Shown: piece by piece, positions 53,449 to 61,726 of the stretch
Numbering within the stretch: position 1 is the first letter of the stretch
How the letters are laid out: every line of letters begins with the position of its first letter
NCBI RefSeq assembly: GCF_024331145.1
Contig: NZ_JANDJO010000005.1
Span: 234,709-298,708 of the forward strand
Length of the DNA stretch: 64,000 bases
Origin: Shimia sp. CNT1-13L.2
GTDB lineage: Bacteria; Pseudomonadota; Alphaproteobacteria; Rhodobacterales; Rhodobacteraceae
Direction: 5' to 3'
Notes under the pieces: model-generated
The model's input: the letters and a program-made list of their open reading frames with translations, nothing else
Told to the model about the DNA's origin: nothing
The model's database searches: none
Translations under genes and position numbers: made by a program

Positions 53449-54207
53449 ATGGCCGAAGATATGAGCATCGAAAACTACCTCGCCCAGGGCGGCGTGCTGA
53501 CCAACCCCTCGAACGTGCCCTCGCGCTACCGCGCCGAACTGATGAAGCTGATGGCCACCTTCGTGGACAGCGAACTGGCCGGTGCGGCAGGCTTTGCCGA
53601 CATCATCAACCAGGGCCCCGGCATCAAGGAGCGCATCGCCGCTGCCAAGATCGTTCTGGAAAAAACCGACAACGCCGACCGCGTCCTCAAGATCATGGGC
53701 GAGTTCGGCGCCAACGAGGACAAATATGCCAACCACCACCCGTGGACCGCACGCCTTGACCGCGATGCCGACATCGGCACCTCGCGCAGCGAACAGGACA
53801 TGCGCCTTGCCGTGTTCAACTATCCGCTGGATGGCTGGGCCGACGCGGTTGTCATGAACCTTCTGATGGGCCGCGCCGTGGCCGTGCAGATGGCCGAGTT
53901 CTCGATGGTGTCCTACCAGCCCCTCGCCGAGGCCTTCCGCGCCATCGCGCCGATCGAAGCCCGCCACGCCGAACTGGCCGAAGAGGGCGTCACCAAGCTC
54001 CTGGAAACCGCCGACAAATCCGCGCTTCAGGCCTCGGTTGACTACTGGTGGCCCCGGGTCGCCGCCTCCTTTGGCTCGGCAAGCTCGGAAAAGGCGGAAA
54101 ACCTCAAGGCCATGGGCCTGCGCAAGACGGCCAACGCCGATCTCAAGGCCCGCTGGGAAGCCGAAACCAGGGCAATCCTCGAAAACCTCGGCCTCACCGC
54201 AGGCTGA
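53449..54207 (+). CDS. Additional PaaA/PaaC-family (phenylacetic acid catabolic) protein
   Basis: This 252-residue helical protein lies 13 bases after paaE behind GGGAGGAA. It has a PaaA/PaaC-family look: NYPLDGWADAVVMNLLMGRA, EFSMVSYQPLAEAF and an ExxH element in PIEARHAELAEEG. It is not one of the standard five subunits. It could be an extra bundle of the epoxidase or a separate oxygenase-like protein. Complete metal ligation cannot be confirmed by eye. A terminator follows. Confidence 0.78.
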   Translation: MAEDMSIENYLAQGGVLTNPSNVPSRYRAELMKLMATFVDSELAGAAGFADIINQGPGIKERIAAAKIVLEKTDNADRVLKIMGEFGANEDKYANHHPWTARLDRDADIGTSRSEQDMRLAVFNYPLDGWADAVVMNLLMGRAVAVQMAEFSMVSYQPLAEAFRAIAPIEARHAELAEEGVTKLLETADKSALQASVDYWWPRVAASFGSASSEKAENLKAMGLRKTANADLKARWEAETRAILENLGLTAG

Positions 54208-54227
54208 CACGCCTCAAGTCGAACAGC

Positions 54228-54253
54228 ACAGCCGCCCACGGGCGGCTGTTTGC
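54228..54253 (+). terminator. Terminator of the paaJ-paaABCDE operon
   Basis: ACAGCCGCC pairs with GGCGGCTGT over nine bases with a CACG loop, followed by TTTGCG, about 20 bases after the last gene. Confidence 0.82.
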
Positions 54254-54348
54254 GTATGGGGTCAGAAAAACGGCCTGTTCAGGTCGTTCCCCTGCAAGCG
54301 ATCCGCCTCTCCTTCTTTGCAGACTGACGCAAACAAAGGAGGACATCG

Positions 54349-55455
54349 ATGGCCAGGATCACCGCAATTCACATCTACCAGCATGACCTGCCCGTCGTAG
54401 GCCCCGCCTACAAGATGGCGCTTTCATCGCTTACCGCGCTCGACACGACGCTGGTGGAGATCGTCACCGACACCAGCATCTCGGGCTTTGGCGAAACCTG
54501 CCCCCTCGGCCCCACCTACCAACCCGCCCATGCCTCCGGTGCCCGCGCCGCCCTGCAGGATATCGCGCCCCACCTCATCGGCATGGACCCGATCCAGACC
54601 CTGAACATCAGCCGCCGCATGGACAACGCCCTGTCCGGCCACGCCTATGCCAAAGCCGCCATCGACATCGCGCTTTGGGACCTGAGCGGCAAACTCCTCG
54701 GCCAGCGGGTCTGCGATCTCCTTGGCGGCGCCACCGCCACTTCCGTGCCCAGTTACTACGCCATCGGCATCACCTCCCCCGAAGAGGCCGCCCGCATCGC
54801 GCGCGAAAAACAGGCCGAGGGCTACGCCCGCCTGCAACTCAAGATCGGGGGGCGTGACATCGAAGAAGACATCGCCGCCACCCGCAAGCTTTTCGAAGTC
54901 CGCGCCCCCGGAACCCGCATCGCGCTTGATGCCAACCGGAGCCTGACCACGCGCGACGCCGTCCTGCTGTCCTCTGCCTGCCGCGATCTCAATTTCGTTC
55001 TGGAACAGCCCTGCGACAGCTATGGTGAAATCCGCGCGCTGGCCGGAAAACTGCACCACCCGCTGTATCTCGACGAATGCGCCACCGATCTAGCCACCAT
55101 CTCCGGCGCGATCCACGACAATGTGGCCGACGGCTTTGGTATGAAGACAACGCGGGTCGGCGGCCTTTCCCCGATGCGCGCCGTGCGCGACCTGTGCCAC
55201 GCCACCAACCGCCCCCTCAGCTGCGACGACGCATGGGGCGGTGACATTCTGGCGGCGGCCTGCGTTCACATGGGGGCCACCGTCCACCCCCATCTACTCG
55301 AGGGCGTCTGGATCGCCGCGCCCTACATCTCGGGCCACTACGACAGCGATAATCCCGTGACCATCGAAAACGGGCGCATCACCGTGCCCACCGCGCCGGG
55401 GCTCGGTATCACGCCTGACACCTCGGCATGGACACATGTCGCCACGGCGTCTTAA
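54349..55455 (+). CDS. Enolase-superfamily enzyme (MR/MLE subgroup), similar to cis-3-hydroxyproline dehydratase
   Basis: The protein (368 aa) shows the superfamily layout: KIGG with the first catalytic lysine, three metal acids (DANRS, EQP, DEC), and the second lysine in GMKTTRVGG. The capping region (ALDTTLVEIVTD and GPTYQPAHASG) resembles cis-3-hydroxy-L-proline dehydratases. It stands alone between two terminating units; its stop overlaps the convergent marR stop. The substrate is an inference. Confidence 0.8.
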   Translation: MARITAIHIYQHDLPVVGPAYKMALSSLTALDTTLVEIVTDTSISGFGETCPLGPTYQPAHASGARAALQDIAPHLIGMDPIQTLNISRRMDNALSGHAYAKAAIDIALWDLSGKLLGQRVCDLLGGATATSVPSYYAIGITSPEEAARIAREKQAEGYARLQLKIGGRDIEEDIAATRKLFEVRAPGTRIALDANRSLTTRDAVLLSSACRDLNFVLEQPCDSYGEIRALAGKLHHPLYLDECATDLATISGAIHDNVADGFGMKTTRVGGLSPMRAVRDLCHATNRPLSCDDAWGGDILAAACVHMGATVHPHLLEGVWIAAPYISGHYDSDNPVTIENGRITVPTAPGLGITPDTSAWTHVATAS

Positions 55456-55961
55456 TCCTCTCCGGTGTCTTCCAGCTTGCCAACTGTGCGCAACAATACC
55501 TTGCCCAGCTGCGCAATCTGCTGCTCGGACAGGGACGTGCCCAGCAACCGGCGGTCATCCTCGGCCACCGCTCGCATGGCCTCTTCCGCCCTTACCTCGC
55601 CCGCCCGTGTCAGACACACGAAACGGCTGCGTTGGTCATCCGGATTGTCCTCGCGCCGCACGCAACCTTCGGCCTCAAGCTGCTTGAGAACCTTGGTCAT
55701 CCCGCCCGACGTGACCAGAACCGCGCGGTAAAGCTCGGTCGGCGTCATCCGCCGTGGCTCGGGCTGGGCGCGCAATGTCACCAGCGCCTCGAAGGCCGAT
55801 TGCGACAGGCCGAACTCGGCCAGCACCCGGCTTGAACTCTCGATCACCAGATCATTCAGACGAAAAACCGACAGCATCACGGCGGTCTCCGGCGTATCCA
55901 TCTCGGGCCAGTTCTCGCGGATCTGCCCAAGGATTTCGGAAATTGTCAGCTTGTCGGCCAT
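55452..55961 (-). CDS. MarR family regulator of the PACE efflux gene
   Basis: The protein (169 aa) has the MarR winged helix: FGLSQSAFEALVTLRAQPEP, MTPTELYRAVLVTSGGMTKV (recognition) and REDNPDDQRSRFVCLT (wing). It is divergent from the PACE transporter gene. Two related inverted repeats lie between them, one near each start, which fits joint repression. Confidence 0.88.
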   Translation of the reverse strand: MADKLTISEILGQIRENWPEMDTPETAVMLSVFRLNDLVIESSSRVLAEFGLSQSAFEALVTLRAQPEPRRMTPTELYRAVLVTSGGMTKVLKQLEAEGCVRREDNPDDQRSRFVCLTRAGEVRAEEAMRAVAEDDRRLLGTSLSEQQIAQLGKVLLRTVGKLEDTGED

Positions 55962-55972
55962 GCCACCCCATC

Positions 55973-55996
55973 ATGTATCTTGCCAGAAAGATACAT
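55973..55996. promoter_or_regulatory. MarR operator 1
   Basis: ATGTATCTT and AAGATACAT form a 9-bp inverted repeat with a six-base centre, immediately upstream of the marR start. Confidence 0.7.
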
Positions 55997-56014
55997 TATC
56001 TCTATATGGAATGA

Positions 56015-56037
56015 AATACCTTTCCAGAAAGATACAT
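56015..56037. promoter_or_regulatory. MarR operator 2 (imperfect)
   Basis: The left arm ATACCTTT and right arm AAAGATAC share six of eight pairs and the CCAG centre of operator 1. It ends three bases before the transporter start. Confidence 0.6.
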
Positions 56038-56039
56038 CC

Positions 56040-56513
56040 ATGCGCACCGTCAAAGATCGCATCCGTCACACCCTCCTGTTCGAAGGCATTGCCCTTGCGC
56101 TGGTCTCGGTCTTCGGTGCCTGGATCACCGGCCATTCGATGCAGGCCATCGGCGGCCTGTCGATCATGTTCAGCCTCTATGCCATGGCGTGGAACTTTGT
56201 CTTCAACCTGCTGTTCGACCTCTGGGACCGCCGCTACCGCAACATGGCCCCGCGCGGCCCGCTCCTGCGCGCCGCCCACGCCTGCCTGTTCGAAATCGGC
56301 GTTCTCATCCCCGGCCTGTTCCTCACCGTCTGGTGGCTCAAGATCACCTTTGTCGAAGCCTTCATCCTCGACCTCGGCTTCTCGGCGTTCTTCCTGGTCT
56401 ATGCCTATGTCTACAACTGGGCTTACGACGTGATCTTCCCGGTCCGGACCGTGCAGACCGTGCGCTGCGGCACGCCGATGATGGCCCAGAAAGAAGGCCA
56501 GCCCGAACACTGA
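56040..56513 (+). CDS. PACE family multidrug/biocide efflux transporter
   Basis: The protein (157 aa) has four membrane helices in two bacterial transmembrane-pair repeats. Typical features are RTVKDRIRHTLLFEG at the start, MAWNFVFNLLFDLWDRRY, and the second-repeat LVYAYVYNWAYDVIFP. PACE proteins (AceI type) export chlorhexidine and other cationic compounds or short polyamines by proton exchange. It is under the divergent MarR gene by context. Confidence 0.9.
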   Translation: MRTVKDRIRHTLLFEGIALALVSVFGAWITGHSMQAIGGLSIMFSLYAMAWNFVFNLLFDLWDRRYRNMAPRGPLLRAAHACLFEIGVLIPGLFLTVWWLKITFVEAFILDLGFSAFFLVYAYVYNWAYDVIFPVRTVQTVRCGTPMMAQKEGQPEH

Positions 56514-56514
56514 C

Positions 56515-57288
56515 CTACCCCGGCACGAACCGCCCGTCATAGCCACTGTCTTCCAACCGCGCCTGATCTTCGCCCAACTGGCGGATCAGGCGGCGGGCAT
56601 AGTCGTCATCCGCGCCGGCGCCAAAGCCGTCAAAATTCACCAACTCTCCCACCGGCAACCGCTTGCGCCATCCGGTCTTCTGCAACTCCGGCTTCTCGTG
56701 AAAATGCGAGACATAGCCAAGGCAGATATAGGCCACAGGTGTCACGTTCTCCGGCAGGCCAAGTACCTCGGCCAGTTCTTCGTGCCGCAGGATACTGACC
56801 CACCCGAAACCCACCCCTTCCGAGCGCGCCGCAAGCCACATGTTCTGAACCGCGCAGACACTGCTATAGAGGTCCATCTCCGGCTGGTGCGTCCGGCCAA
56901 GAACAACCGGCCCCGCGCGATCCTTGTCACAGGTCACGCAGATATTGACCGGAGACTCCATGATCCCCTCTAGCTTGAGATTGCGATAGGTGTCCTTGCG
57001 CGCGCCCTCGAACATCTCGGCCGCCTCGTCATGCGCCTTGCGGAACAACCCATGCACCTTGGCCTTCACCTCCTGCCCGCGCACGAGAACAAAGTTCCAC
57101 GGCTGCATGAACCCAACCGACGGCGCATAGTGCGACGCCAGCAGGATACGGCTCAGAACGTCTTCGGGGATCTCGCGATCCAGAAACTGCCCGCGCACAT
57201 CGCGCCGTGTGAAGATGGTTTTGTAAAGCGCCTCGCGCTCGGTCCGATCGAAACCGTGGGCCTCATCGGCCATGGCCTGTGTTTCCAT
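56515..57288 (-). CDS. bluB: 5,6-dimethylbenzimidazole synthase
   Basis: BluB breaks down reduced FMN with oxygen to make the lower ligand of vitamin B12. The protein (257 aa) is nitroreductase-like, with RRDVRGQFLDREIPEDVLSR and HYAPSVGFMQPWNFVLV. VGFGWVSIL and ICLGYVSHF complete the BluB pattern. The ATG at 57288 has AAGGGG eight bases upstream. A cobalamin riboswitch precedes it, so expression falls when B12 is abundant. Confidence 0.93.
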   Translation of the reverse strand: METQAMADEAHGFDRTEREALYKTIFTRRDVRGQFLDREIPEDVLSRILLASHYAPSVGFMQPWNFVLVRGQEVKAKVHGLFRKAHDEAAEMFEGARKDTYRNLKLEGIMESPVNICVTCDKDRAGPVVLGRTHQPEMDLYSSVCAVQNMWLAARSEGVGFGWVSILRHEELAEVLGLPENVTPVAYICLGYVSHFHEKPELQKTGWRKRLPVGELVNFDGFGAGADDDYARRLIRQLGEDQARLEDSGYDGRFVPG

Positions 57289-57343
57289 ATCATTCCCCTT
57301 GATGGAAACCACCGCCCCGCCGTCCACGCGGTTTGGTACGCTT

Positions 57344-57508
57344 TTCAGGCCGGTCTTCTGACTTCGGTTCGTCCCGCCCGTGCCCCTTCCCGGAATGCTC
57401 CAGTGGGCTTTGCACGATCGGTCCCCGTTACAGCGTTGGGCACGTGGCGGACTTGCACCGCCTTCCCGATTCTCCCCCTCACCAACCTTGTCGGATCAGG
57501 GGCACCTG
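57344..57508 (-). ncRNA. Cobalamin riboswitch controlling bluB
   Basis: On the minus strand the leader shows GGTGCC near the 5' end, then GGGAAGGCGGTGCAAGTCCG. Next come AACGCTGTAACGGGGACC (the B12-box region), GGGAAGGGGCACGGGCGG, and the closing AGTCAGAAGACCGGCCTG. These are the classic conserved blocks in the right order. It ends about 55 bases before bluB. Confidence 0.92.
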
Positions 57509-57523
57509 AAAATATGTGAGTGT

Positions 57524-57540
57524 CGGCGGAAGTTCCGCCG
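57524..57540 (-). terminator. Palindrome between lrp and the bluB riboswitch
   Basis: CGGCGGAAGTTCCGCCG is an eight-pair inverted repeat around one base. On the minus strand it is followed after some bases by TATTTTC. It may end the lrp transcript. Confidence 0.4.
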
Positions 57541-57603
57541 GTCCCGAACCCTAAATCCCAACCGCTTTTCGCGCAAGACTCATTTGCGGCCCATCCGGAT
57601 GTC

Positions 57604-57641
57604 GCACCGCCGCAATACCGACGTAATACCGACGTGATACC
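57604..57641 (-). repeat. Dispersed 38-bp element, copy 3
   Basis: On the minus strand it reads GGTATCACGTC, GGTATTACGTC, GGTATTGCGGC, then GGTGC. It lies 11 bases after the lrp stop codon. Confidence 0.85.
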
Positions 57642-57652
57642 CACGCCCGTTT

Positions 57653-58111
57653 TCACCCCAAACCGGGCATCACCTCGCGCCGCACCATCGTGCGCAGGGC
57701 AAAGTTGGACCGCAGGTTTCGAATGCCCGGAACCTGCATCAACCGGTTCTCAAGAAACCAGTCAAACGCCGCCAGATCGGCCACCACGATCCGCAACAGG
57801 ATGTCGCGCGATCCGGTCATCAGATGGCACTCCATCACCTCGTCGAAATCCTTGATCGCCTGCTCGAACGCGTCGATGCCGCCGCGTGCCTGCTGTTCAA
57901 GTTCAACCGATACGAACACCGTCACGGGCAGCCCGATCTTGGCCGCATCCACCTTGGCCGCATAGCCGGTGATCACCCCGTCTGCCTGTAGCTTTTCCAA
58001 CCGCCTTGCACAGGGTGTCGGCGACAGGCCGACACTTTCGGCAAGGTCGGCAATCTTCATCCGCCCGTCACGCTGAAGCGCCTTTATGATTCTACGATCA
58101 ATCGCATCCAT
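57653..58111 (-). CDS. Lrp/AsnC family transcriptional regulator
   Basis: The protein (152 aa) has an N-terminal helix-turn-helix (DRRIIKALQRDGRMKIADLA, SVGLSPTPCARRLEKLQADG) and a C-terminal RAM domain (VMECHLMTGSRDILLRIVVA). It is divergent from a branched-chain/aromatic amino acid dehydrogenase gene, which it probably controls in response to an amino acid. GGGGAAA precedes the ATG at 58111. Confidence 0.92.
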   Translation of the reverse strand: MDAIDRRIIKALQRDGRMKIADLAESVGLSPTPCARRLEKLQADGVITGYAAKVDAAKIGLPVTVFVSVELEQQARGGIDAFEQAIKDFDEVMECHLMTGSRDILLRIVVADLAAFDWFLENRLMQVPGIRNLRSNFALRTMVRREVMPGLG

Positions 58112-58246
58112 GACGATTTCCCCCAATCTTCTCCCAATTATTAGATGAAAACTCCAACATTTCCAACTTACACACCTGAATTTAGAGAAAACCACTCCCC
58201 TCTTCATGTCATTTTGGAGGTCACTTAACAGGAGGAGACACCCCTT

Positions 58247-59308
58247 ATGACCACCCCGATGTCCATCACCCAGGTATTCGCACCAGGCCACGAAACCGTG
58301 CTGCGCGTCGAAGATCGTGCCAGCGGGCTGATCGGATTCATTGCCGTGCATTCCACCACCCTCGGCCCCGCCGCCGGTGGGCTCCGGATGCGCCCCTACG
58401 AGACCGAAGCGGACGCCATCGAGGACGTACTGCGCCTGTCGCGCGGCATGACCTACAAGAACGCCGCCGCCGGCCTGCCACTCGGGGGCGGTAAGGCTGT
58501 CATCATGGGCGATCCCAAACTCCTGAAAACCCCTGCCCTGCTGCACGCCTTCGCCCGCGCTATTAACACGCTTGAGGGCCGCTACTGGACCGCCGAAGAC
58601 ATGGGCATGACCCCGACCGACATGGCCACCCTCGCCGAGGTCACCCAATACGTCGCCGGCCTCCCCAACGGAGAATTCGCCAGCGGCGATCCCTCTCCGA
58701 TCACCGCGCGCGGCATCTTCCAGTCGATCCAGACCACGGCCCGCCACCGCTTTGGCGACGCGGACCTCACGGGCAAAACCGTTGCTGTTCAGGGCCTTGG
58801 CCATGTTGGCGCGCATCTCTGCGACATGCTGCACAACGCGGGTGCCAAACTGATCGTGGCCGACATTGATGAGGCCCGTGTCGCCAAGGCCGTCGCAACC
58901 TACAACGCTATCGCCGCCGATCCAGTGGGCATCCTTGGGGCCGAAGCAGACATTCTCGCCCCCTGCGCCATCGGCGCGATCCTGAACGAAGCCACCATCG
59001 CAACCCTCAAGGTTGCCGCGGTCTGTGGCGGTGCGAACAACCAGCTGGCCACCGAAGAAGACGGCGCGCGCCTTCATACGCGCGGTATCCTCTACGCGCC
59101 CGATTTCGTGGCCAATGCAGGTGGCATCATCAACGTCGCCACCGAGATCCTCTCGATCCAGGATCGCGCGGCATTTGTAGATGAAAAGCTCGCCACGCTC
59201 GACGAGACCCTGACCCAGATCCTGACCCGCGCGAAACAGCGCGACCGCAGCCCTAATGACGTCGCTACCGAGATCGTCGACGAAAAGCTGGTCCCCAAGG
59301 CCGCCTGA
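58247..59308 (+). CDS. Glu/Leu/Phe/Val dehydrogenase family enzyme
   Basis: The protein (353 aa) deaminates an amino acid with NAD. Catalytic lysines are Lys71 and Lys83 in MTYKNAAAGLPLGGGKAVI, and GPAAGGLRMRPY is the substrate region. The NAD-binding motif is VQGLGHVG. Its length matches leucine/phenylalanine dehydrogenases rather than glutamate dehydrogenase. Its place among aromatic catabolic genes makes phenylalanine or branched-chain amino acids likely. AGGAGGAG precedes the start. Confidence 0.9.
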   Translation: MTTPMSITQVFAPGHETVLRVEDRASGLIGFIAVHSTTLGPAAGGLRMRPYETEADAIEDVLRLSRGMTYKNAAAGLPLGGGKAVIMGDPKLLKTPALLHAFARAINTLEGRYWTAEDMGMTPTDMATLAEVTQYVAGLPNGEFASGDPSPITARGIFQSIQTTARHRFGDADLTGKTVAVQGLGHVGAHLCDMLHNAGAKLIVADIDEARVAKAVATYNAIAADPVGILGAEADILAPCAIGAILNEATIATLKVAAVCGGANNQLATEEDGARLHTRGILYAPDFVANAGGIINVATEILSIQDRAAFVDEKLATLDETLTQILTRAKQRDRSPNDVATEIVDEKLVPKAA

Positions 59309-59314
59309 AACAAA

Positions 59315-59348
59315 AAAGCGCCGGACAGACCCTTCTGCCCGGCGCTTT
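59315..59348. terminator. Bidirectional terminator between the amino acid dehydrogenase and tetR genes
   Basis: AAAGCGCCGG pairs with CCGGCGCTTT. An A-run precedes it, and it serves both convergent genes. Confidence 0.85.
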
Positions 59349-59370
59349 CGCATCTCAATTTACCCCAATA

Positions 59371-59967
59371 TTACAGCCCCTTGAGGCCTCCGAGGGTCAG
59401 CTTGCAGACCAATTCTGCATAGTCTTCCCGCGCCTTGCTGCCAGCGCCGGTATTCCACATGTAATACCAGTTCAGCATCCCGAAGACTGACATCGTCGTC
59501 GCGCGCAGCTTCTCGGCATCGCCTTCGAAAACCTCGGGCGCATTGGCCTGCACGATATCACGCACGAAAACCACCATGTCCCGCTGATACCCACGCAGCA
59601 GTTTCTGCTGATCCTCCGGCAGCGCCGACATGGAACCGATCTGAACCTGGTGCTCGTGATCAGCGCCCTGATAGGCTTGCAAGGTTTCCGAAACAGCAGC
59701 ACACAATTGCTCACGCGGCGACATTCCCGAAATCTCGATCCCGCAAATCCGATCCCTCAGTTCACGCAGATAGGTCTCGAGAATGTCGAACAGCAAGGCA
59801 TCCTTGCTGTCATAGTAGTGGTAGATGTTCGCCTTCGAGATCCCGCACTCACGCGCCAGCATCGCCATTGAGGCGCGATCGAACCCCTCGGTTGCAAATA
59901 CCTTGGCGGCGTTCGTCAGGATCTGTTCGCGCTTCTGGTCGTGGTCTTTCGCGATCGTACGGGCCAA
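59371..59967 (-). CDS. paaR: TetR family regulator, probable PaaR
   Basis: The protein (198 aa) has an N-terminal TetR helix-turn-helix (ILTNAAKVFATEGFDRASMA, ARECGISKANIYHYYDSKDA) and a helical effector domain. It is the last gene of paaG-paaI-paaK-tetR, four bases after paaK. PaaR in other proteobacteria responds to phenylacetyl-CoA. The matching operator-like sites at 48498 and 62551 support this role. Confidence 0.85.
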   Translation of the reverse strand: MARTIAKDHDQKREQILTNAAKVFATEGFDRASMAMLARECGISKANIYHYYDSKDALLFDILETYLRELRDRICGIEISGMSPREQLCAAVSETLQAYQGADHEHQVQIGSMSALPEDQQKLLRGYQRDMVVFVRDIVQANAPEVFEGDAEKLRATTMSVFGMLNWYYMWNTGAGSKAREDYAELVCKLTLGGLKGL

Positions 59968-59970
59968 AAC

Positions 59971-61281
59971 TTACTCCTTGTTCCGGTTGTCGATAACACG
60001 AACCGCTTTGCCTTGGGAACGTGCCACATCGCCCGGATCACCAACAATCACCTCGGTCGACACGCCGACCATGTCCTTGATGTGCTTGGTCAGCATCCGC
60101 GCCGCGGCGGTCTTGGACAGGTTGTCGGTCGCATCCGGGGTCGCCTCGACGAAGACGCGCATCCCGTCCATGCGGCCCGCCTTGTAGAGTTCGATCTGGA
60201 AGTGCGGTGCAAGACCACCGGTCGCCATGACCTGCTCTTCGATCTGGGTCGGGAAGACGTTCACCCCACGCAGGATGATCATGTCATCCGAACGGCCGGT
60301 GATTTTTTCCATCCGGCGCATCGAACGGGCCGATCCCGGCAAGAGGCGGGTCAGGTCGCGCGTGCGATAGCGGATCATCGGCATGCCTTCCTTGGTGAGC
60401 GTGGTGAACACAAGTTCACCCTCTTCACCGTCCTCAACCACTTCGCCGGTCGCGGGGTTGATGATCTCGGGATAGAAATGGTCTTCCCAGATGTGAAGGC
60501 CGTCCTTGGTTTCAACACATTCGTTGGCCACACCCGGGCCAATGATTTCCGACAGGCCGTAGATGTCGACCGCGTGCATATCAAAGGCATCCTCGACCTC
60601 GAGACGCATCGCGTTGGTCCACGGTTCGGCCCCGAACACGCCAACCGAAAGCGACGAAGACCGCGGATCGATGCCCGCCTTGCGGAACCCTTCAAGGATG
60701 TTGAGCATGTAGGACGGTGTCACCATGATCCCGTCAGGCTGGAAATCGGTGATCAGGCCCACCTGCTTCTCGGTCTGGCCGCCGCCCATCGGCACAACGG
60801 TCGCACCAAGGCGTTCGATGCCATAGTGCGCACCCAGACCACCGGTGAACAGACCATAGCCATAGGCGTTGTGAACGGTATCACCCGCACGCAGACCGGC
60901 AGCCCGCAGCGAACGGGCCAGAACGTCGGCCCACATCGAGATGTCATTCTTGGTATAGCCCACAACCGTCGGTTTGCCCGTGGTGCCCGACGAGGCGTGC
61001 AGACGGATGATCTGTTCACGCGGTACGGCGAACAGACCAAAGGGATAGTTGTCGCGCAGATCGTTCTTGTAGGTGAACGGGAACTTGGCAAGGTCTTTCA
61101 GATCCTTGAGATCATCCGGATGCACACCCGCTTCATCGAACCGCTGCTTGTACATCGGCACGTTGTCATACGCATGGCGCAGCGACCACTTCAGACGCTC
61201 AAGCTGCGTTGCACGGATTTCGTCGATCGAAGCGATTTCAATCGGATCCAGATCGGCTTTGTTCGGGGTCAGGTCTTTCAT
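59971..61281 (-). CDS. paaK: Phenylacetate-CoA ligase
   Basis: PaaK (436 aa) activates phenylacetate with ATP and CoA, the first step of the pathway. Motifs are LHASSGTTGKPTVVGYT (AMP/phosphate loop), FGAEPWTNAMR, YGLSEIIGPGVANEC, and RDLTRLLPG with RSDDMIILRGVNVFP near the hinge. The start at 61281 is preceded by GAGGAGG. Length is normal. Confidence 0.96.
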   Translation of the reverse strand: MKDLTPNKADLDPIEIASIDEIRATQLERLKWSLRHAYDNVPMYKQRFDEAGVHPDDLKDLKDLAKFPFTYKNDLRDNYPFGLFAVPREQIIRLHASSGTTGKPTVVGYTKNDISMWADVLARSLRAAGLRAGDTVHNAYGYGLFTGGLGAHYGIERLGATVVPMGGGQTEKQVGLITDFQPDGIMVTPSYMLNILEGFRKAGIDPRSSSLSVGVFGAEPWTNAMRLEVEDAFDMHAVDIYGLSEIIGPGVANECVETKDGLHIWEDHFYPEIINPATGEVVEDGEEGELVFTTLTKEGMPMIRYRTRDLTRLLPGSARSMRRMEKITGRSDDMIILRGVNVFPTQIEEQVMATGGLAPHFQIELYKAGRMDGMRVFVEATPDATDNLSKTAAARMLTKHIKDMVGVSTEVIVGDPGDVARSQGKAVRVIDNRNKE

Positions 61282-61300
61282 CGCATCCTCCTCGACACGG

Positions 61301-61726
61301 TCATTCTTCGAAATGCTGTCCGTTGACGGTGCGCGACACACCGCGGAATTCCGCGATGACGACACCATCCTGATTGGTGACTTTGACGTCATAGATACCA
61401 CTGCGCCCAGTCAGGGAAACTTCCTCGGCAGTCGCGGTCAGACGATCCCCGGCACGGCCGGGCGCGAGATAGCTCATGAAGGTGTGCTGCCCCACGGTTG
61501 ATTTGTTGCGGCTGTTGCAGGCAAAGGCAAAAGCACTGTCGGCAAGCGAAAAGCTGACACCGCCGTGACAGGTGCCATGGCCATTGCAGTGCTCCGGACC
61601 AACCGTCATCGACAGGACCGCGCGGCCCTCATCGACCTCGTCGATCTGCATGCCGAACCATTTGCTGGCCTCGTCACCCGCCCACATTGCGGCGGCGGAT
61701 TTCTCTGCGCGTTCCTTTGGAGTCAT
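61301..61726 (-). CDS. paaI: Hydroxyphenylacetyl-CoA thioesterase PaaI
   Basis: This hotdog-fold thioesterase (141 aa) shows GTCHGGVSFSLADSAFAFACNS, with the catalytic aspartate, and the N-terminal NGHGTCHGG pattern. It clears dead-end CoA esters and protects the CoA pool. Its start overlaps the paaG stop (ATGA), so translation is coupled. Confidence 0.94.
   Translation of the reverse strand: MTPKERAEKSAAAMWAGDEASKWFGMQIDEVDEGRAVLSMTVGPEHCNGHGTCHGGVSFSLADSAFAFACNSRNKSTVGQHTFMSYLAPGRAGDRLTATAEEVSLTGRSGIYDVKVTNQDGVVIAEFRGVSRTVNGQHFEE

Noticed and set aside
51027-53468. Open frame of more than 800 codons on the minus strand opposite paaC-paaE
   Set aside because: It mirrors well-supported paa genes and has a low-complexity Gly/Val/Asp-rich translation, an artefact of high third-position GC. 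Similar antisense frames lie opposite dnaX, ffh, the FAD hydroxylase, hmgA and the sulfatase.
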